Shown: positions 1-10,419 of the stretch, one piece after another | Numbering within the stretch: position 1 is the stretch's first letter | Layout of the letters: every line of letters begins with the position of its first letter | Assembly: GCA_963580285.1 (NCBI GenBank) | Contig: OY757026.1 | Span: forward strand, 65,597,396-65,661,395 | From: Lucinisca nassula | Taxonomy: Eukaryota; Mollusca; Bivalvia; Lucinida; Lucinidae | Reading direction: 5' to 3' | DNA: 64,000 nt | Notes under the pieces: model-generated | Told to the model about the DNA's origin: nothing | Seen by the model: the letters and a program-made list of their open reading frames with translations, nothing else | The model's database searches: none | Made by a program: the position numbers and the translations under genes

Positions 1-95
1 ACCTTTGCAGTGTTGACGGTCCCCGTCAACACTGCAAAGGTCATTTTGGAGACGTTGCTTCCAATTTAAACCTCAAATCAAACAAACAAATCTAA
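1..95. repeat. Rearranged (AAAC)n-tailed SINE-like fragments with 40-nt palindrome
   Basis: Bases 1-40 form an inverted repeat (ACCTTTGCAGTGTTGACGG, 3-nt centre, its complement). Both arms match the 3' part of a dispersed repeat found many times here (for example 19063-19375 and 52190-52426). Bases 41-66 continue that repeat in reverse orientation, and 67-95 are its forward tail ending in CAAACAAAC. The piece therefore looks like two fragments fused head to head. No coding potential. Confidence 0.6.
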
Positions 96-963
96 GCAGG
101 AAAATTGATGAACTGTTAGTATTTAAAAATAGCGAGCATTACAAATTTAACGCTCGACTGAATTGAGCATGAAAAACGTTTTATAACCTTTAAATAGCCT
201 AGTCGAGAAACAGTAAGATTGGAATGCCGCTTTACTCAACAGCACCAAAATTAAATGCCCTATATATTGAAAAGGACCCATTTCTCACTTACTTTCCACT
301 ACACTCTAGGCTAATACACGTACTTGTCAACAGATCTAAGCACTTCACAATCAAACCTTTCATAAAAGTCATCTATTTTAAGGCATTCAAGTTCTGCAAC
401 GGAAGGCCTGGTGTTGTTTTTTTTTTTTACCGGATACTACGGATACATGTGATTAACAATCGGCTCGATATGAGTGAAATAAACTCGAAAGGACCGTAAA
501 ATGATCCCCGCTCCACCCCCCCCCCCCCCCCCCCCCCCCCCAAAAAAAAAGAGATCAAGGTAGATATACTATAGCTTGTTCTGACCTTTTTTGTTTGCCG
601 TGTTGTGGTGGTGCCTATTTAGATTAATACAAACTTGCTGAGCAGAAGAATTGAGCAGTGTTTTTTCTTACCCAAGTCCCTACATCAATGGATTTGGCCG
701 AATTCATAAATAGAAGCGTCCACTTCAGAAACTCGCTGATGAGAGAGCATGTGTGTGCTGCTCTGTAGGGGTTCTGTCCCCTTACATCACCCAATGTGCC
801 CAACCTCAATAGTTCTTATTGTCATTTACTAGTCATTAGCGACCCAGGATCAAAATTTCAAAACATAAAAAGGAATATGTTGCAATAGGGAACAAATTGT
901 TTCCATGCTGCATCATTTTGAACATTTACGTATTGGTGGCATTTTAACAAGCTAGCTGTTTGT
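96..963. other. Unannotated AT-rich stretch with poly-C/poly-A tract
   Basis: No family recognised and no convincing ORF. A long C run followed by an A run lies at about 511-550, preceded by a T run at 417-428. These are simple-sequence tracts. Short ORFs in this interval have no recognisable domains. Confidence 0.5.
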
Positions 964-2534
964 TTAGCTCACCTGGGCCGAAGGCTCCAGGGGACCTTAT
1001 AGTATAGTGGGTCGTCCGTCCGTCCACACTTTTGAGCAGCTATATCTCTGCAGCCTGCAGGCTGATCTCAATCATTTCTCATCTGTAGCATGCCTCAGGT
1101 GGGGCATTGATGAAATTAGCTTTTTTTTAAATCGCATGAAAACTTTGGTTGCTATGGCAATCACAAGTTCTAATAGACTTAATTACAATGGGAAAATGCT
1201 TGTCATCACCGTAGCCCCTTCAGTTTTGATCAGATCTTTCTGAAACTTATATGTAAAGTTGCTAGGGATAAAATCTCGGATGAGTTCGAAAACCAGCCAA
1301 GTTGGTTCATTTATCACAGAGTAACGTCCCTTTGATTGCTGAAAATGCCGATTTTTTACCTTGTCATCACCGTAGCCCTTTCAGTTTTGATCGGATCTTT
1401 CTGAAACTTATATGTAAGGTGGCTTGGGATAAAACCTCGGATTAGTTCGAATACCGGCCAAGGTGGCCTATTTACTATATAGTTATGTCCCTTTAATGGC
1501 TGAAAATGTCGATTTTTGACCTTGTCATCACCGTAGCCCCTTCAGTTTTGATCCGATCTTTCTGAAACTTATATGTAAGGTGACTGGGGATAAAACCTAG
1601 GATCAGTTTGAATACCGGTTAAGTTGGCCCATTTATCATAGATTTACGTCCTTGTCATCACCATACCCCTTCAGTTTTGATCGGATCTTTTTGAAACTTA
1701 TACGTATGGTGGCAGGGGATAAAATCTTGGATGAGTTCGAAAACAGGCCAAGTCAGCCTATCTACCGTAGAGTTATGTCCCTTTGATGGCTGAAAATGTT
1801 TTTTGCCCTTGTTATCACCGTAGCCCCTTCAGTTTTGATCGGATTTTTCTGAAACTTATATGTAAGGTGGCTGGGGATGAAAACTCGGATGAGTTCGAAA
1901 ACTGGCCAAGTTGGCCCATTTATTTTAGAGTAACATCCCTTTGATTGCTAAAAATGCCAAATTTTGACCTTGTCATCACCGTAGCCCCTTCAGTTTTGAT
2001 CGGATCTTTCTGAAACTTATATGTAAGGTGGCTGGGAATAAAACCTTGGATGAGTTTGAATACTGGCCAAGTCGGCACATTTATCATAGAGTTACGTGCC
2101 TTTGATTGCTTAAAAATGCATATTTTCGACCTTGTTAGCACTGCTGCCCCTTCAGTTTTGATCGGATCTTTATTAAACTTACAAATAAATCAGGCAGAAA
2201 AGCTCGGAGGAGTTTGAAAACTCGTGAGGTTTGCCTATTTGTCACAGAGTAACATCCCCTTGATTGCAGCAGTTAATTGCTTATTTTTTAACTTGTCATC
2301 ACCATAGCCCCATCAGTTCATATCGGATCTTCTAAGCAAGTCAGGAATAAAAGCTTGGATGCGTTTGAAAACTGGTGAGGTCAGCCTATTTATCATAGAG
2401 TTACATTCTACTTGATTTGCAGAAAATGCTTACCCTGTCATCACCATGTCCTTCCATTATTCCTTCAGTAAAGGTTGGCACTTCCTGAAACTTTGAATCT
2501 GTTAGCTCAGTTGAGCGATACAGGGTCCTCTTGT
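964..2534 (+). mobile_element. Helentron-like non-autonomous element, family A, with tandem array
   Basis: The left end begins TTAGCTCACCTGGGCC followed by a GC hairpin. The right end reads GTTAGCTCAGTTGAGCGATACAGGGTCCTCTTGT, a degenerate form of the better copy at 21439-26668. The region just before the 3' end is complementary to the 5' end (sub-terminal inverted repeats), and the 3' end is TCTTGT, as in the sister elements. The interior (about 1200-2480) is a tandem array of 130-165-bp units around CAGTTTTGATCGGATCTTTC. This architecture (sub-terminal inverted repeats, 3' hairpin, tandem core, no ORF) is known for Helentron-associated INE-1/DINE-type elements. The assignment is by structure only. 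Confidence 0.55.
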
Positions 2535-2663
2535 TTTATTTCTGTCTACACAAGCATGAGTTTGAAAATAACACAAAACGCCCACGATTTCAACAAAAAA
2601 TACATTTCACATTTTCTGAGTCCGGTAAGGAGATAACTACGGCTAATCCCTGCCTTTCTAAAT

Positions 2664-2990
2664 TTAACCACCCACCTAGCTCAGTGCCTCAGATGCTAAA
2701 GGCCCCAGGTTCGATCCCCAGCAGCGGTGACAAGATTTTGGCGTCAGAACACGTTCCATTGGCATAATAAATTTTGCAGGTATGAGTATCATAAAGTGCA
2801 TCGTCCTTCGAATCTGGACGTTAACTGGAGACCCCTGTGCAGGGAGAACCATCCCCTGTGCAGGTTAAAGAACCCTACCGTAATTACATGGTGACTGTGT
2901 ACTCTTTCTGCCTTCAAAACTGGAGTATATGCAGTATACAACGTCTGTGTCCCCTCTTGGGGTTTAGTTGAAAATGGAAGAAAAATAGCG
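2664..2990 (+). mobile_element. tRNA-derived SINE (SINE-A)
   Basis: The head carries a pol III A-box-like TAGCTCAGTG at 2677 and a B-box GGTTCGATCCC near 2708, spaced as in a tRNA gene. The body (CGTCCTTCGAATCTGGACGTTAACTGG..., CCCTGTGCAGGGAG, CTACCGTAATTACATG) recurs in reverse orientation at 33838-34078 and 55660-55912. A shared tRNA-like head plus conserved body at three sites identifies a SINE rather than a tRNA gene. Confidence 0.75.
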
Positions 2991-4230
2991 ATAATGCTCA
3001 TTTGTCACTACTTCGAACGGTATAAAAATTAAACAGCACCGGTCGTTCCGGTCGTTAGTTCATGGATAGAGTAGCCCGGAATCAGCAGAAAAACCAAGCT
3101 TCGCGACGATTGTTTTCTTGATCTGTTGCATAAAGCGATGTAAAAGGAGTAAAATCTAAATTTAGAGCTGCAAATACATCATTTTGGATTCAAGATGGTC
3201 AAGAGAGGTTCATTTTAATGACAGACATCAGTTGAAAGCGAAAAAAGTTTCCTCCGTAACACTAGTTCGCTTGTGATTGATGAAGACCTGAAAATTTTTG
3301 TCACACGTATATGCCGAATTTTGCTTTGCTGAGGTAATCCATGCGAGAAAAACATGTTTCCTGCAAGTGACAGACAGAGGCGGATTATTGTTGCAAAGTG
3401 GACATATTTAACTTGTATAATTCGTAATAAGCAGGTGAAAAACTGCATTTGCGAAAAAGATACCCTGGGTAAAATGAGGTAACCCCCCAAAAAATGGAGT
3501 CGAAGTTTCCCCCCTTGTCTCTAATATAGTACCAAAAAAAAAAAAAAAAAAATTTTTTTTTTATTTTTTTTTTTTTTTTCATTTTTTTTTTCATGATTCA
3601 AGCCCCTATGAATCATCTAAACGATTGATAATACTGGGCTTTATGTATTGAAAAGCTTATTTAGGCATTTTTTTTATTATTTCAGTCACAAAATAGCTTA
3701 AAATTTATTTAATGAAATTTATCCAGCTTGACTTAGAGCATTTTTTTTTATCCCATTCCTTCATAATTTTATTAATTTTGAGTGCAATACTATACCTAAC
3801 TTGACTTAGTCACAGTTTTGCGCCAAGATTCTTTTCACTAGTTAGTCGATTTTCAGCGCAAAACTATGACTAACTCAAATTTACAATTTAAAGCTATTTA
3901 GACATAGTTAAACTTGAAAATGATTATGATCATGAAAAATAACATATATAACTGCATACACGGCCAAAGTCTATGTTATAAAACGAAAACAAGGAAAAAA
4001 GATAAACAGTTTTTTCGCTCTCCTGTAAAATTTCACAAAACTGACTTAGCCTAGTTTTGCACTAAGCCATCGCCTTGTCCTGCTGAATAAATTAATTTAA
4101 CAACACCCATTTCTGACTAATATTCAGTAAGATATCTTACATTATGTATTTTATCCCCTGTCCATCGGGGCGTGGATAAATATATTGGACTGCATGATGT
4201 TTCCACACAGAGTTGAACTGCTTAGAAGTT
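2991..4230. other. Unannotated AT-rich interval with poly-A/T tract
   Basis: No recognisable element. A long A run followed by long T runs sits at about 3533-3590. An imperfect inverted repeat around GTTTTGCGCC/GCGCAAAAC lies near 3812-3868. No ORF here has identifiable domains. Confidence 0.45.
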
Positions 4231-4262
4231 TTAACCCTTCTCTTGCTGAATATTCATTTAAG
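4231..4262 (+). repeat. 5' end fragment of TTAA-flanked MITE (family P)
   Basis: TTTTAACCCTTCTCTTGCTGAATATTCATTTAAG matches the end of the complete element at 15631-15851, then stops at the edge of a tandem array. The array belongs to a different element, so this MITE is truncated. Confidence 0.55.
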
Positions 4263-6694
4263 TGGGGCAATAGAGCCCTGGTTGGATTCACTAAATGTGT
4301 CTTATCATAAGAAATAAGAATATATATGGTGTTGCAGTGGGGATCTGTATACAGCAGTTATAAGGCCTCTTAAGCGGTGGAGGGGTTGGGGCATGTCCTG
4401 CTGATCCCAGGAAATCCCAAGATTGTTGTCCCTATAAGGACCAAGAATATATATATATATGGTTTATGGGTGGGAATCTGAATGGTTTCTGATATATGAG
4501 GCCCTTCTATGACGTGGAGAGGAGAGGAATGGCCCCTGCGACTCCCAAGTGGGTGTGCTATTTATAAGGAACAAGAACATATATGATTATGGGGTGGGAA
4601 TTTGAATGGTTCTGAAATATATGGCCTTTTAAAGTGGAGGGGCGGGGTGGGGTGGGGCGGGGCGGGGCGCATTGCCCTAGCACAAAGTGACCCCCAGGTT
4701 GGTGTGACTGAATGAGTCTTATCATAAGGAACAAGAATATTATAGTTTTTGGGTGGGGATCTGAATAATTTCTGAGATATATGGCTTTTAATGAAGTAAA
4801 GCAGTGCACGGGGCATGACCCAGGCAGTCTGGATGACACCCAAGCTAGTGTTATTTGAATGTGTCTTATCACAAAGAAGATAATTATATAAGGTTTAGGG
4901 GTGGTGCTCTGAACAGTTTCTGAGATATATAGCCTTTTGTGAAGTGGTGGGGTGGGGCAAGGCCCTAGCTTGACCCGGGATACCTCCAGGTTGACGTCAA
5001 TGAATGTGTCTTATCATCAGGAACAACAATATATATGGTTAGAGGTGGGGATCTGTAAGTTTTCCAAGATATTGGGTCTTTAATGAAATGAAGGGGTGGG
5101 GCACGACTCCGGCACATCCTGGGGGACCCCCAGGTTAGTGTCAATGAATGCGTCATATCATAAGAAACAAGAATATATAAGGTTTTGGGGCGGGGATCTT
5201 TGTTTGATTTGAGGTTTAACGTCTCCGTCAACACTGTAAAGGTCATTTTGGAGACGTTGCTTCCAATTTTGTGGGACTTTTACCAGACATTGAGATGAAA
5301 TGACATCTCAAGCCCTGTCACCCAATGACACCAATAGGGTTTATTAGCATGGACGATCCGGATCTGAATGGTTTCTGAGATAGATGGCCTTTTGTGAAGT
5401 GGAGGGGTGGGGCAAAGGCCCCGGCGCACCCAGGAAGACCCCAAATTGGTGTCAATGAATGAGTCTCTTCATAAGGAACAAGAATATATATGGTTTAGGG
5501 GTGGGGATCTGTAAGGTTTCCAAGATATTGGGCCTTTTATGAAATGGAGGTGGTGGGGCATGACCCCGGCACAACCCGGGGGACACCCAGATTGGTGTCG
5601 CTTTATGCATTTTATTATAAGGAACAAGAATATATATGGTTTTGGGGTGGGGATCTAAATTGTTTCTGAGATATATGGCCTTTTGTGAAGAAGAAGGGGT
5701 TGGGCAAGGCCCAGGTGCACCCCAGAGACCCCCAAGTTGGTGCCAGTGAATGTATATTTTCATAAGGAACAAGAATATATATGGTTTAGGGGTGGGGATC
5801 TGTAAGGTTTCCAAGATATTGGGCCTTTTATGGAATGGAGGGGGTGGGGCATGACCCGGCACATACCGGAGGACCCCCAGGTTGGTGTCACTGAATGCAT
5901 CTTATCATAAGGAACAAGAATATATATGGTTTTGGGGTGGGGATCTGGATGGTTTCCGAGTTATATGGCCTTTTATGAAGTGGAGGGGGTGGGGCATGGC
6001 CCCCGGATTAACCTGGGGAACCCCCATGTTGGCATTAAAGCATATGGCTGAGAGACATTTACTCAAGGAACATTTCTATAAAAGTTTTGTCAAAATATCT
6101 GCAGCAAATGCCATTTTTCAATTTTCCCCATTATAAGTCTATGGAAAATCTAAGTTGCCATAGCAACCAAACTAAAGAGCCAAATTTTATAAAAATTATA
6201 AAACCTGTAAAGGAAAATATGGTGAATATTTCCAAAAACTCTCAGCCTAATAGAGCATTCGGTTTCTGAGTCGATGATTTTTGAAGTATTTTTTTTTCTA
6301 TTTTTTTTTTTATTTTGGTTTCCATGGCAACCAATAGAAATGAGCAGTAGGCCTAAAATCATACGGCAGATAGTAAATTGCCTAAGGAACATTTCTATGA
6401 AAGTTTTGTCAAAACATCGGCAATGACTTGGCAGAAAATGCCATTTTTCAATTTTCCCCATTATAAGTCTATGAAAAGTCTAAGTTGCAACAGATACCAA
6501 ACTGAAGAGTCGATTTTCATAAAAAACACAAACTTTCAATTCCCCAGCCCAAGGATACTACAGATGAAATTTGGGCCCAAACGGCCCATTGGTTTCAGAG
6601 GAGATGTTGTTTGAAAGTATTGACGCAGACAACATACGACGGACAACTGCCTATCCTATAAGCTCCCCCGGAGCCTTCGGCTCTGGTGAGCTAA
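4262..6694 (-). mobile_element. Helentron-like non-autonomous element, family C, with ~145-bp array
   Basis: Read on the minus strand, the 5' end is at about 6694 (TTTAGCTCACCAGAGCCGAAGGCTCC, with a GC hairpin). The body is a tandem array of about 145-bp units containing AAGGAACAAGAATATATATG. The 3' end is missing at the left. The sister copy at 36245-37790 keeps the 3' end instead, with a complementary sub-terminal repeat GCTCTGGTGAGC before a GGCC hairpin. A SINE-like repeat is inserted at 5200-5359. Confidence 0.55.
5200..5359 (-). mobile_element. SINE-like (AAAC)n-tailed repeat inserted in array, TSD GGATCT
   Basis: The insert starts TTTGTTTGATTTGAGGTTTAACG (complement of the tail) and interrupts one array unit. 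GGATCT is present on both sides (5194-5199 and 5360-5365) and occurs once in the uninterrupted units, so it is a 6-bp target duplication. Confidence 0.7.
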
Positions 6695-6941
6695 AAACTG
6701 TTGAGGTAATACTAAAGAAATACCATTTTGTTGTCATTTTTCTACATATAAATGTTATGTATACATTTTTGTCTAGACAAAAAACTTTTGGAATCCACAT
6801 TTAAACCGTATTATATCCATTTTTTTGTGAAAAAAAAACAACATTACAAGAGCCACATAAAAAGCCATGTTTATCTGTACAGAATGACTAGCATCTTGCT
6901 CAATTATATAAGTGTCTTCCCTGTACTTACCGGTAACCCTT
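6695..6941. other. Unannotated AT-rich spacer
   Basis: No repeat family or coding segment recognised between the Helentron-like end and the next MITE. Confidence 0.4.
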
Positions 6942-7168
6942 AACCCATTGTATACAAGTGGACTCTTCCATTGCTATATGTTGGACAAGTCCATTTGTCA
7001 TATAAGGGGTGGTAGACCTATTTTTTTTTTTCATTTTTATTCTATTTTTGATGGAAAATTCTGTTAGCCAATAGTGCAGGCTCTGATCAGCATTCTGCGG
7101 TGTCTGATCTGGGCCTGCACTGTTTGCCAAGGTACCCCTTTAGGGGTGTCCTGCATGCAATGGGTTAA
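6942..7168. mobile_element. TTAA-flanked MITE (family R)
   Basis: Bounded by TTAACCCATTG on the left and CAATGGGTTAA on the right: a terminal inverted repeat starting CCC immediately inside TTAA. It carries the internal motif (CTGATCTGGGCCTGCACTGTTTGCC) common to several MITEs here. TTAA targets and CCC...GGG ends are typical of the piggyBac superfamily; no transposase is present. Confidence 0.6.
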
Positions 7169-7797
7169 GACGTCCATCACAACAGCTGTCGTCTACTTTG
7201 CTGTCTATTGGTTACTTTAACAGTCATTGCTGCGAACAGTGTGGACCCAGATCAGACTGCTCCTCTAGGAGCAGTAGAGGAGAAGTCTGATCAGGGTCCA
7301 CACTGTTTGCCTGTATGCATTTTTTTTTAAGTTTGCAAGAAGATGCAGCATAAAATAAACAGTCAATATTTTTCGATGCAGTTTTTCGAGGCATCTTAAG
7401 CCAGGGCTATCCCATTTCAGATGGGACACCCCGAAATTTGACACAGGCAAACAGTGCAGGCCCAGGTCAGATGCCGCAGAATGCGGCATCTGATCAGGGC
7501 CTTCACTGTTTGCAAAAAAACTCAGCCATCTTCTAACTCGATTTCAAAACTAACTCGACCGGACACCACTGAATTTTGACATGGACTCCTGCTATACATA
7601 GTGTGATTGAGTCCATCCTGTTGAAAATGGGTAAATTTGAGTCCTATCCTGTAGTCAATACTATATACCATTATTCTATTGGTTTTACAGCGGTTTAATG
7701 AGTTTAGTCACTAATGAAGATTGTGCAAATTAATCTCATGAGGGTATACCTACTGGAAATTGCCATATTGTTCTGTGAAAACAGACCATATTAACCT
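7169..7797. repeat. Fragments of GCAAACAGTG-type MITEs
   Basis: Contains two copies of the palindromic MITE core: about 7226-7311 (CAGATCAGACTGCTCC and its complement around AGGAGCAG) and about 7444-7513 (GATGCCGCAGAATGCGGCATC). Terminal repeats are not clear. The remainder is unannotated. Confidence 0.5.
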
Positions 7798-8024
7798 TTA
7801 ACCCTTTTTGCAACAAATGGAATCTTCCTCCTTATATATAGCAGCTAGGAGTCCATTTCAAAATTAAGGGTGTCAGGTTGTGTTTTCTTCAAAATCTATT
7901 TGGAAATTGGCTGAAAATTTTGCAAACAGTGTATGCCCGATCAGACGCTGCATTCTGCAGCATCTGATCTGGGCCTGCACTGTTTGCCAACTACCAGGTT
8001 GGAGCTGTGGAGAAAAACTGCATC
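7798..8024. mobile_element. TTAA-flanked MITE (family R), second copy
   Basis: Starts TTAACCCTTTTTGCAACAAATGGAATC and shares the body (CTTCCTCCTTATAT, AGGAGTCCATTT) with copies at 14225 and 18897. A palindromic core at about 7925-7990 (CAGACGCTGCATTCTGCAGCATCTG). It abuts the next MITE directly. Confidence 0.5.
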
Positions 8025-8249
8025 TTAACCCTTATCTTGCTGTTCACGACAACCCCTATCTTTGCAAACAGTGTAGATCCAGATCAGATGGCTTCTTCAA
8101 TGGCTTCTGAAGAAGCCATCTGATCAGGATCTACACTGTTTGGCATTCAGTTTATGAATTTGTAGCAATAAATTACATCAAGTAATTTGATTGGTTGATA
8201 GACAGAAATGGGTATGGCTTAAATGAATATTCAGCAAGATAAGGGTTAG
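8025..8249. mobile_element. TTAA-flanked MITE (family P), near complete
   Basis: Left end TTAACCCTTATCTTGCTGTT, right end AGCAAGATAAGGGTTAG: about 14-bp terminal inverted repeat CCCTTATCTTGCTG. The centre is a palindrome (AGATCAGATGGCTTC...GAAGCCATCTGATC). Five other copies or fragments lie in the window. Non-coding; consistent with a piggyBac-type MITE. Confidence 0.65.
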
Positions 8250-8344
8250 AATGTCATCTGTTTATGTTGTCTGCTGAATCTTCTTGCAGACTTTTCAAAC
8301 AAATTCATGCATATTATACGGCAAACAGTGTGGACCCAGATCAG

Positions 8345-8420
8345 ACTGCTCTTTGACTCAGCGGAAGGAAGAGAATGACTGTATATCAATCTCTATGAAA
8401 GAATGTTGCCAACCCCAAAG
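8345..8420 (-). repeat. Fragment of tRNA-derived SINE-C
   Basis: CAGCGGAAGGAAGAGAATGACTG...GAAAGAATGTTGCC aligns with the body of the SINE at 29975-30142. The tRNA-like head is absent. Confidence 0.5.
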
Positions 8421-8509
8421 GCATCATGAAAACACTCCTATATAATTCTGACCCCTTAAACCCCAATTTCATACAGTAAAACTGGAGTTTACAGGGGTAA
8501 ACCTTATTT

Positions 8510-8615
8510 TTCTTATTTCTGCTAAAAAATATATATTGTGGGTACTCATTAGAACCACCTAGAAGAGGTGGTTCTAAAGTGTAACCACAATCTATATTTT
8601 GAGCAGAAATAAGAA
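8510..8615. repeat. Foldback palindrome (~106 bp)
   Basis: TTCTTATTTCTGCT...AGCAGAAATAAGAA at the ends and AGAACCACCT/AGGTGGTTCT at the centre: an almost complete inverted repeat with a 5-nt loop. It would form one long hairpin. The right end is the insertion point of the Helentron-like element that follows. Confidence 0.7.
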
Positions 8616-9537
8616 CAAGAGCACCGCAAGCGGGTGCCAACGCTCGTCTGCAGTTTCTTTTAGAAAACAAAAGTTCTAAGTCAAATCAAATTGCAAGATG
8701 GAGTTATAAAACTTGTAGGGAATGTAGCTCTTGTGATGGTGAGTATGTGTTTGAAGTTTCATGAAGGTAGGCCAAATACTTTTGGAAATATGGTCAAGGT
8801 TAAGGTTTTCGGTTAAATTTTCGAAAAATAGGTCAAAGTTCAAAGGTCAAGGTCACAGATCAAAAAGTGTGGTATCACTGAAAAGGTCTTGTCCCAAGGA
8901 ACATTCATGTGAAGTTGGAAGGCTCTGTTGTGAATAGTATTGAAATAAGAGACAAAAACAATTTAAAAAAAACGGAGAGAAAAGGGGAGATAATTCAATC
9001 AAATTGCAAGATGGAGTTATAAAACTTGTAGGGAATGTAGCTCTTGTGATGGTGAGTATGTGTATGAAGTTTCATGAAGGTAGGCCAAATACTTTTGGAA
9101 ATATGGTCAAGGTTAAGGTTTTCGGTTAAATTTTCGAAAAATAGGTCAAAGTTCAAAGGTCAAGGTCACAGATCATAAAGTGTGGTATCACTGAAAAGGT
9201 CTTGTCCCAAGGAACATTCATGTGAAGTTTGAAGGCTCTGTTGTGAATAGTATTAAAATGAGAGCAAAAAATGTGTTTCAGAAAAAAATTGGAAAAGGGG
9301 AGATAATTCAGCCAAAATCAACAATGTTGCTATGGTCCTTGGTCAAAATGTAGCTCTTGTGATGATGAGTGTGTGTATGAAGTTTCATGAGGCTAGGTCT
9401 AATACTTTTTAAGTTATAGCCAAGGTTAAGTTTTTTTGGAACGACGCAGGACGACGAAGGACGACGCAGGACGACAACGCAGACGCCGGAGTGATGACAA
9501 TAGCTCGAAAGTTTTTTTTCAAAAAACAGACGAGCTA
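8615..9537 (-). mobile_element. Helentron-like non-autonomous element, family B
   Basis: On the minus strand the 5' end is TTTAGCTCGTCTGTTTTTTG (near 9537) and the 3' end is CAGACGAGCGTTGGCACCCGCTTGCGGTGCTCTTGT (near 8615; GGCACCCGCTTGCGGTGC folds as a hairpin). The 5' AGCTCGTCTG is complementary to CAGACGAGC just before the 3' hairpin, the sub-terminal inverted repeat arrangement of Helentrons. The interior contains a direct duplication with a period of about 310 bp (TCAAATTGCAAGATGGAG at about 8687 and 8997). A second, interrupted copy is at 22846-25778. Confidence 0.6.
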
Positions 9538-9551
9538 AAAAAATATCAATG

Positions 9552-9807
9552 TTTATGCCCCCGGAATCAAAGATTCGGGGGCTGAAGTTTTTGGCCGGTC
9601 TGTCTGTCCATCTGTTTTTTCTGTTCGCAAAAACCTTAACATTGGACATAACCTTTGAATGGTAAGTGAGAGGGCTATCATATTTCACATGTGCATTCCC
9701 TGTCACAAGACCTTTCCTATGATATCATAATTTTTGACCTTGATGTTTGACCATAATATTTCATATGCCCTGTCCTGGGGCATCAGTGTTTCACAAACAC
9801 ATCTTGT
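9552..9807 (+). mobile_element. Short Helentron-like element, family D
   Basis: The 5' end is TTTATGCCCCCGGAATC, with an adjoining hairpin (CCCCCGGAATC/GATTCGGGGG). Near the 3' end GGGGCATC is complementary to the 5' terminus, followed by a GTGTTT/AAACAC hairpin and ATCTTGT. About 256 bp with no ORF. It shows the same terminal layout as the larger elements in a compact form. Confidence 0.5.
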
Positions 9808-9849
9808 TCATCTTAATATTTTCCGGCCTGAAGTAATAGATTATCTGTT

Positions 9850-10090
9850 TGATGCTTGAACAACACAGAGCTGAAACCAACTGCACACAGGTACATGTAA
9901 ACTGCTTAGAGGTTCTAGGCCTCTCCAGGGAAAGTGGTGCGAGATGGACCATGCATGCTTATATACCCTTTTGGTTTCATTGGCTACAGCGCTTGAGATG
10001 TCAATTCATCTCAATGTCGGGTAATTTAAAAGTCCCACAAAATTGGAAGCAACGTCTCCAAAACGACCTATATAGTGTTGACTGGGATGT
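9850..10090 (+). mobile_element. SINE-like (AAAC)n repeat, 5' part of a split copy
   Basis: Forward orientation: ACAGAGCTGAAACC..., AAGTCCCACAAAATTGGAAGC, GTGTTGACTGGGATGTTAAA. Its missing tail (AAACCTCAAATCAAACAAAC) lies at 13838-13862, on the far side of the hammerhead repeat and DIRS element. The two pieces were one repeat before those insertions. Confidence 0.7.
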
Positions 10091-10173
10091 TAAATATCTT
10101 CTATAAAAGGGTTATCCTTTGGAAACAAGGAATACACCACAGAACTGGAAAATATGAAGTGTACATTTTTTCT

Positions 10174-10219
10174 GGGCCAGACTAGCTAGTTTCGGCCAAT
10201 TAGGCCTCATCAGTGACCC
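10174..10219 (-). ncRNA. Hammerhead ribozyme, family B
   Basis: Minus strand, in order: stem I strand GGGTCA, core CTGATGA, stem II GGCC-TAATT-GGCC, core GAAA, short stem III CT-AGCT-AG, cleavage triplet GTC, stem I strand TGGCCC, which pairs with GGGTCA through one G-U. All invariant core positions are present and GTC is the classic cleavage triplet. Short stem III with open stem I is the type I layout common in retrotransposon-borne hammerheads. Self-cleavage is predicted after the GTC. Confidence 0.8.
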
Positions 10220-10228
10220 TCAATTATT

Positions 10229-10369
10229 ATTTTCCGTAAAGCCTTCAGCTTTATCGCATGTAGAAACTGCATGTTACTCCGCGATAACGAACCAGACAGA
10301 TAAGAAAAGACAGGTCACGTGATATACCCTGTCTCGATATCTACCTTTCACGCATCAATCCAGTCATAA
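10229..10369 (+). repeat. DIRS left inverted terminal repeat
   Basis: From CATGTAGAAACTGCATG through TCCAGTCATA it matches the reverse complement of 13392-13596. It lacks about 27 bp (GCGCTCTTTCAAGCAATG...) present in the right copy. Confidence 0.85.
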
Positions 10370-10419
10370 GTTATTTTGCGGGCGAACGATGAAGGCTGAA
10401 AAGGCGCTTCAGTAAGTGA

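Noticed and set aside
224..499. 91-codon ORF
   Set aside because: No recognisable domain; AT-rich composition makes open frames of this size expected by chance.
730..775. CTGATGAGAG near 738 as a third hammerhead
   Set aside because: No downstream GAAA with matching stems I and II.
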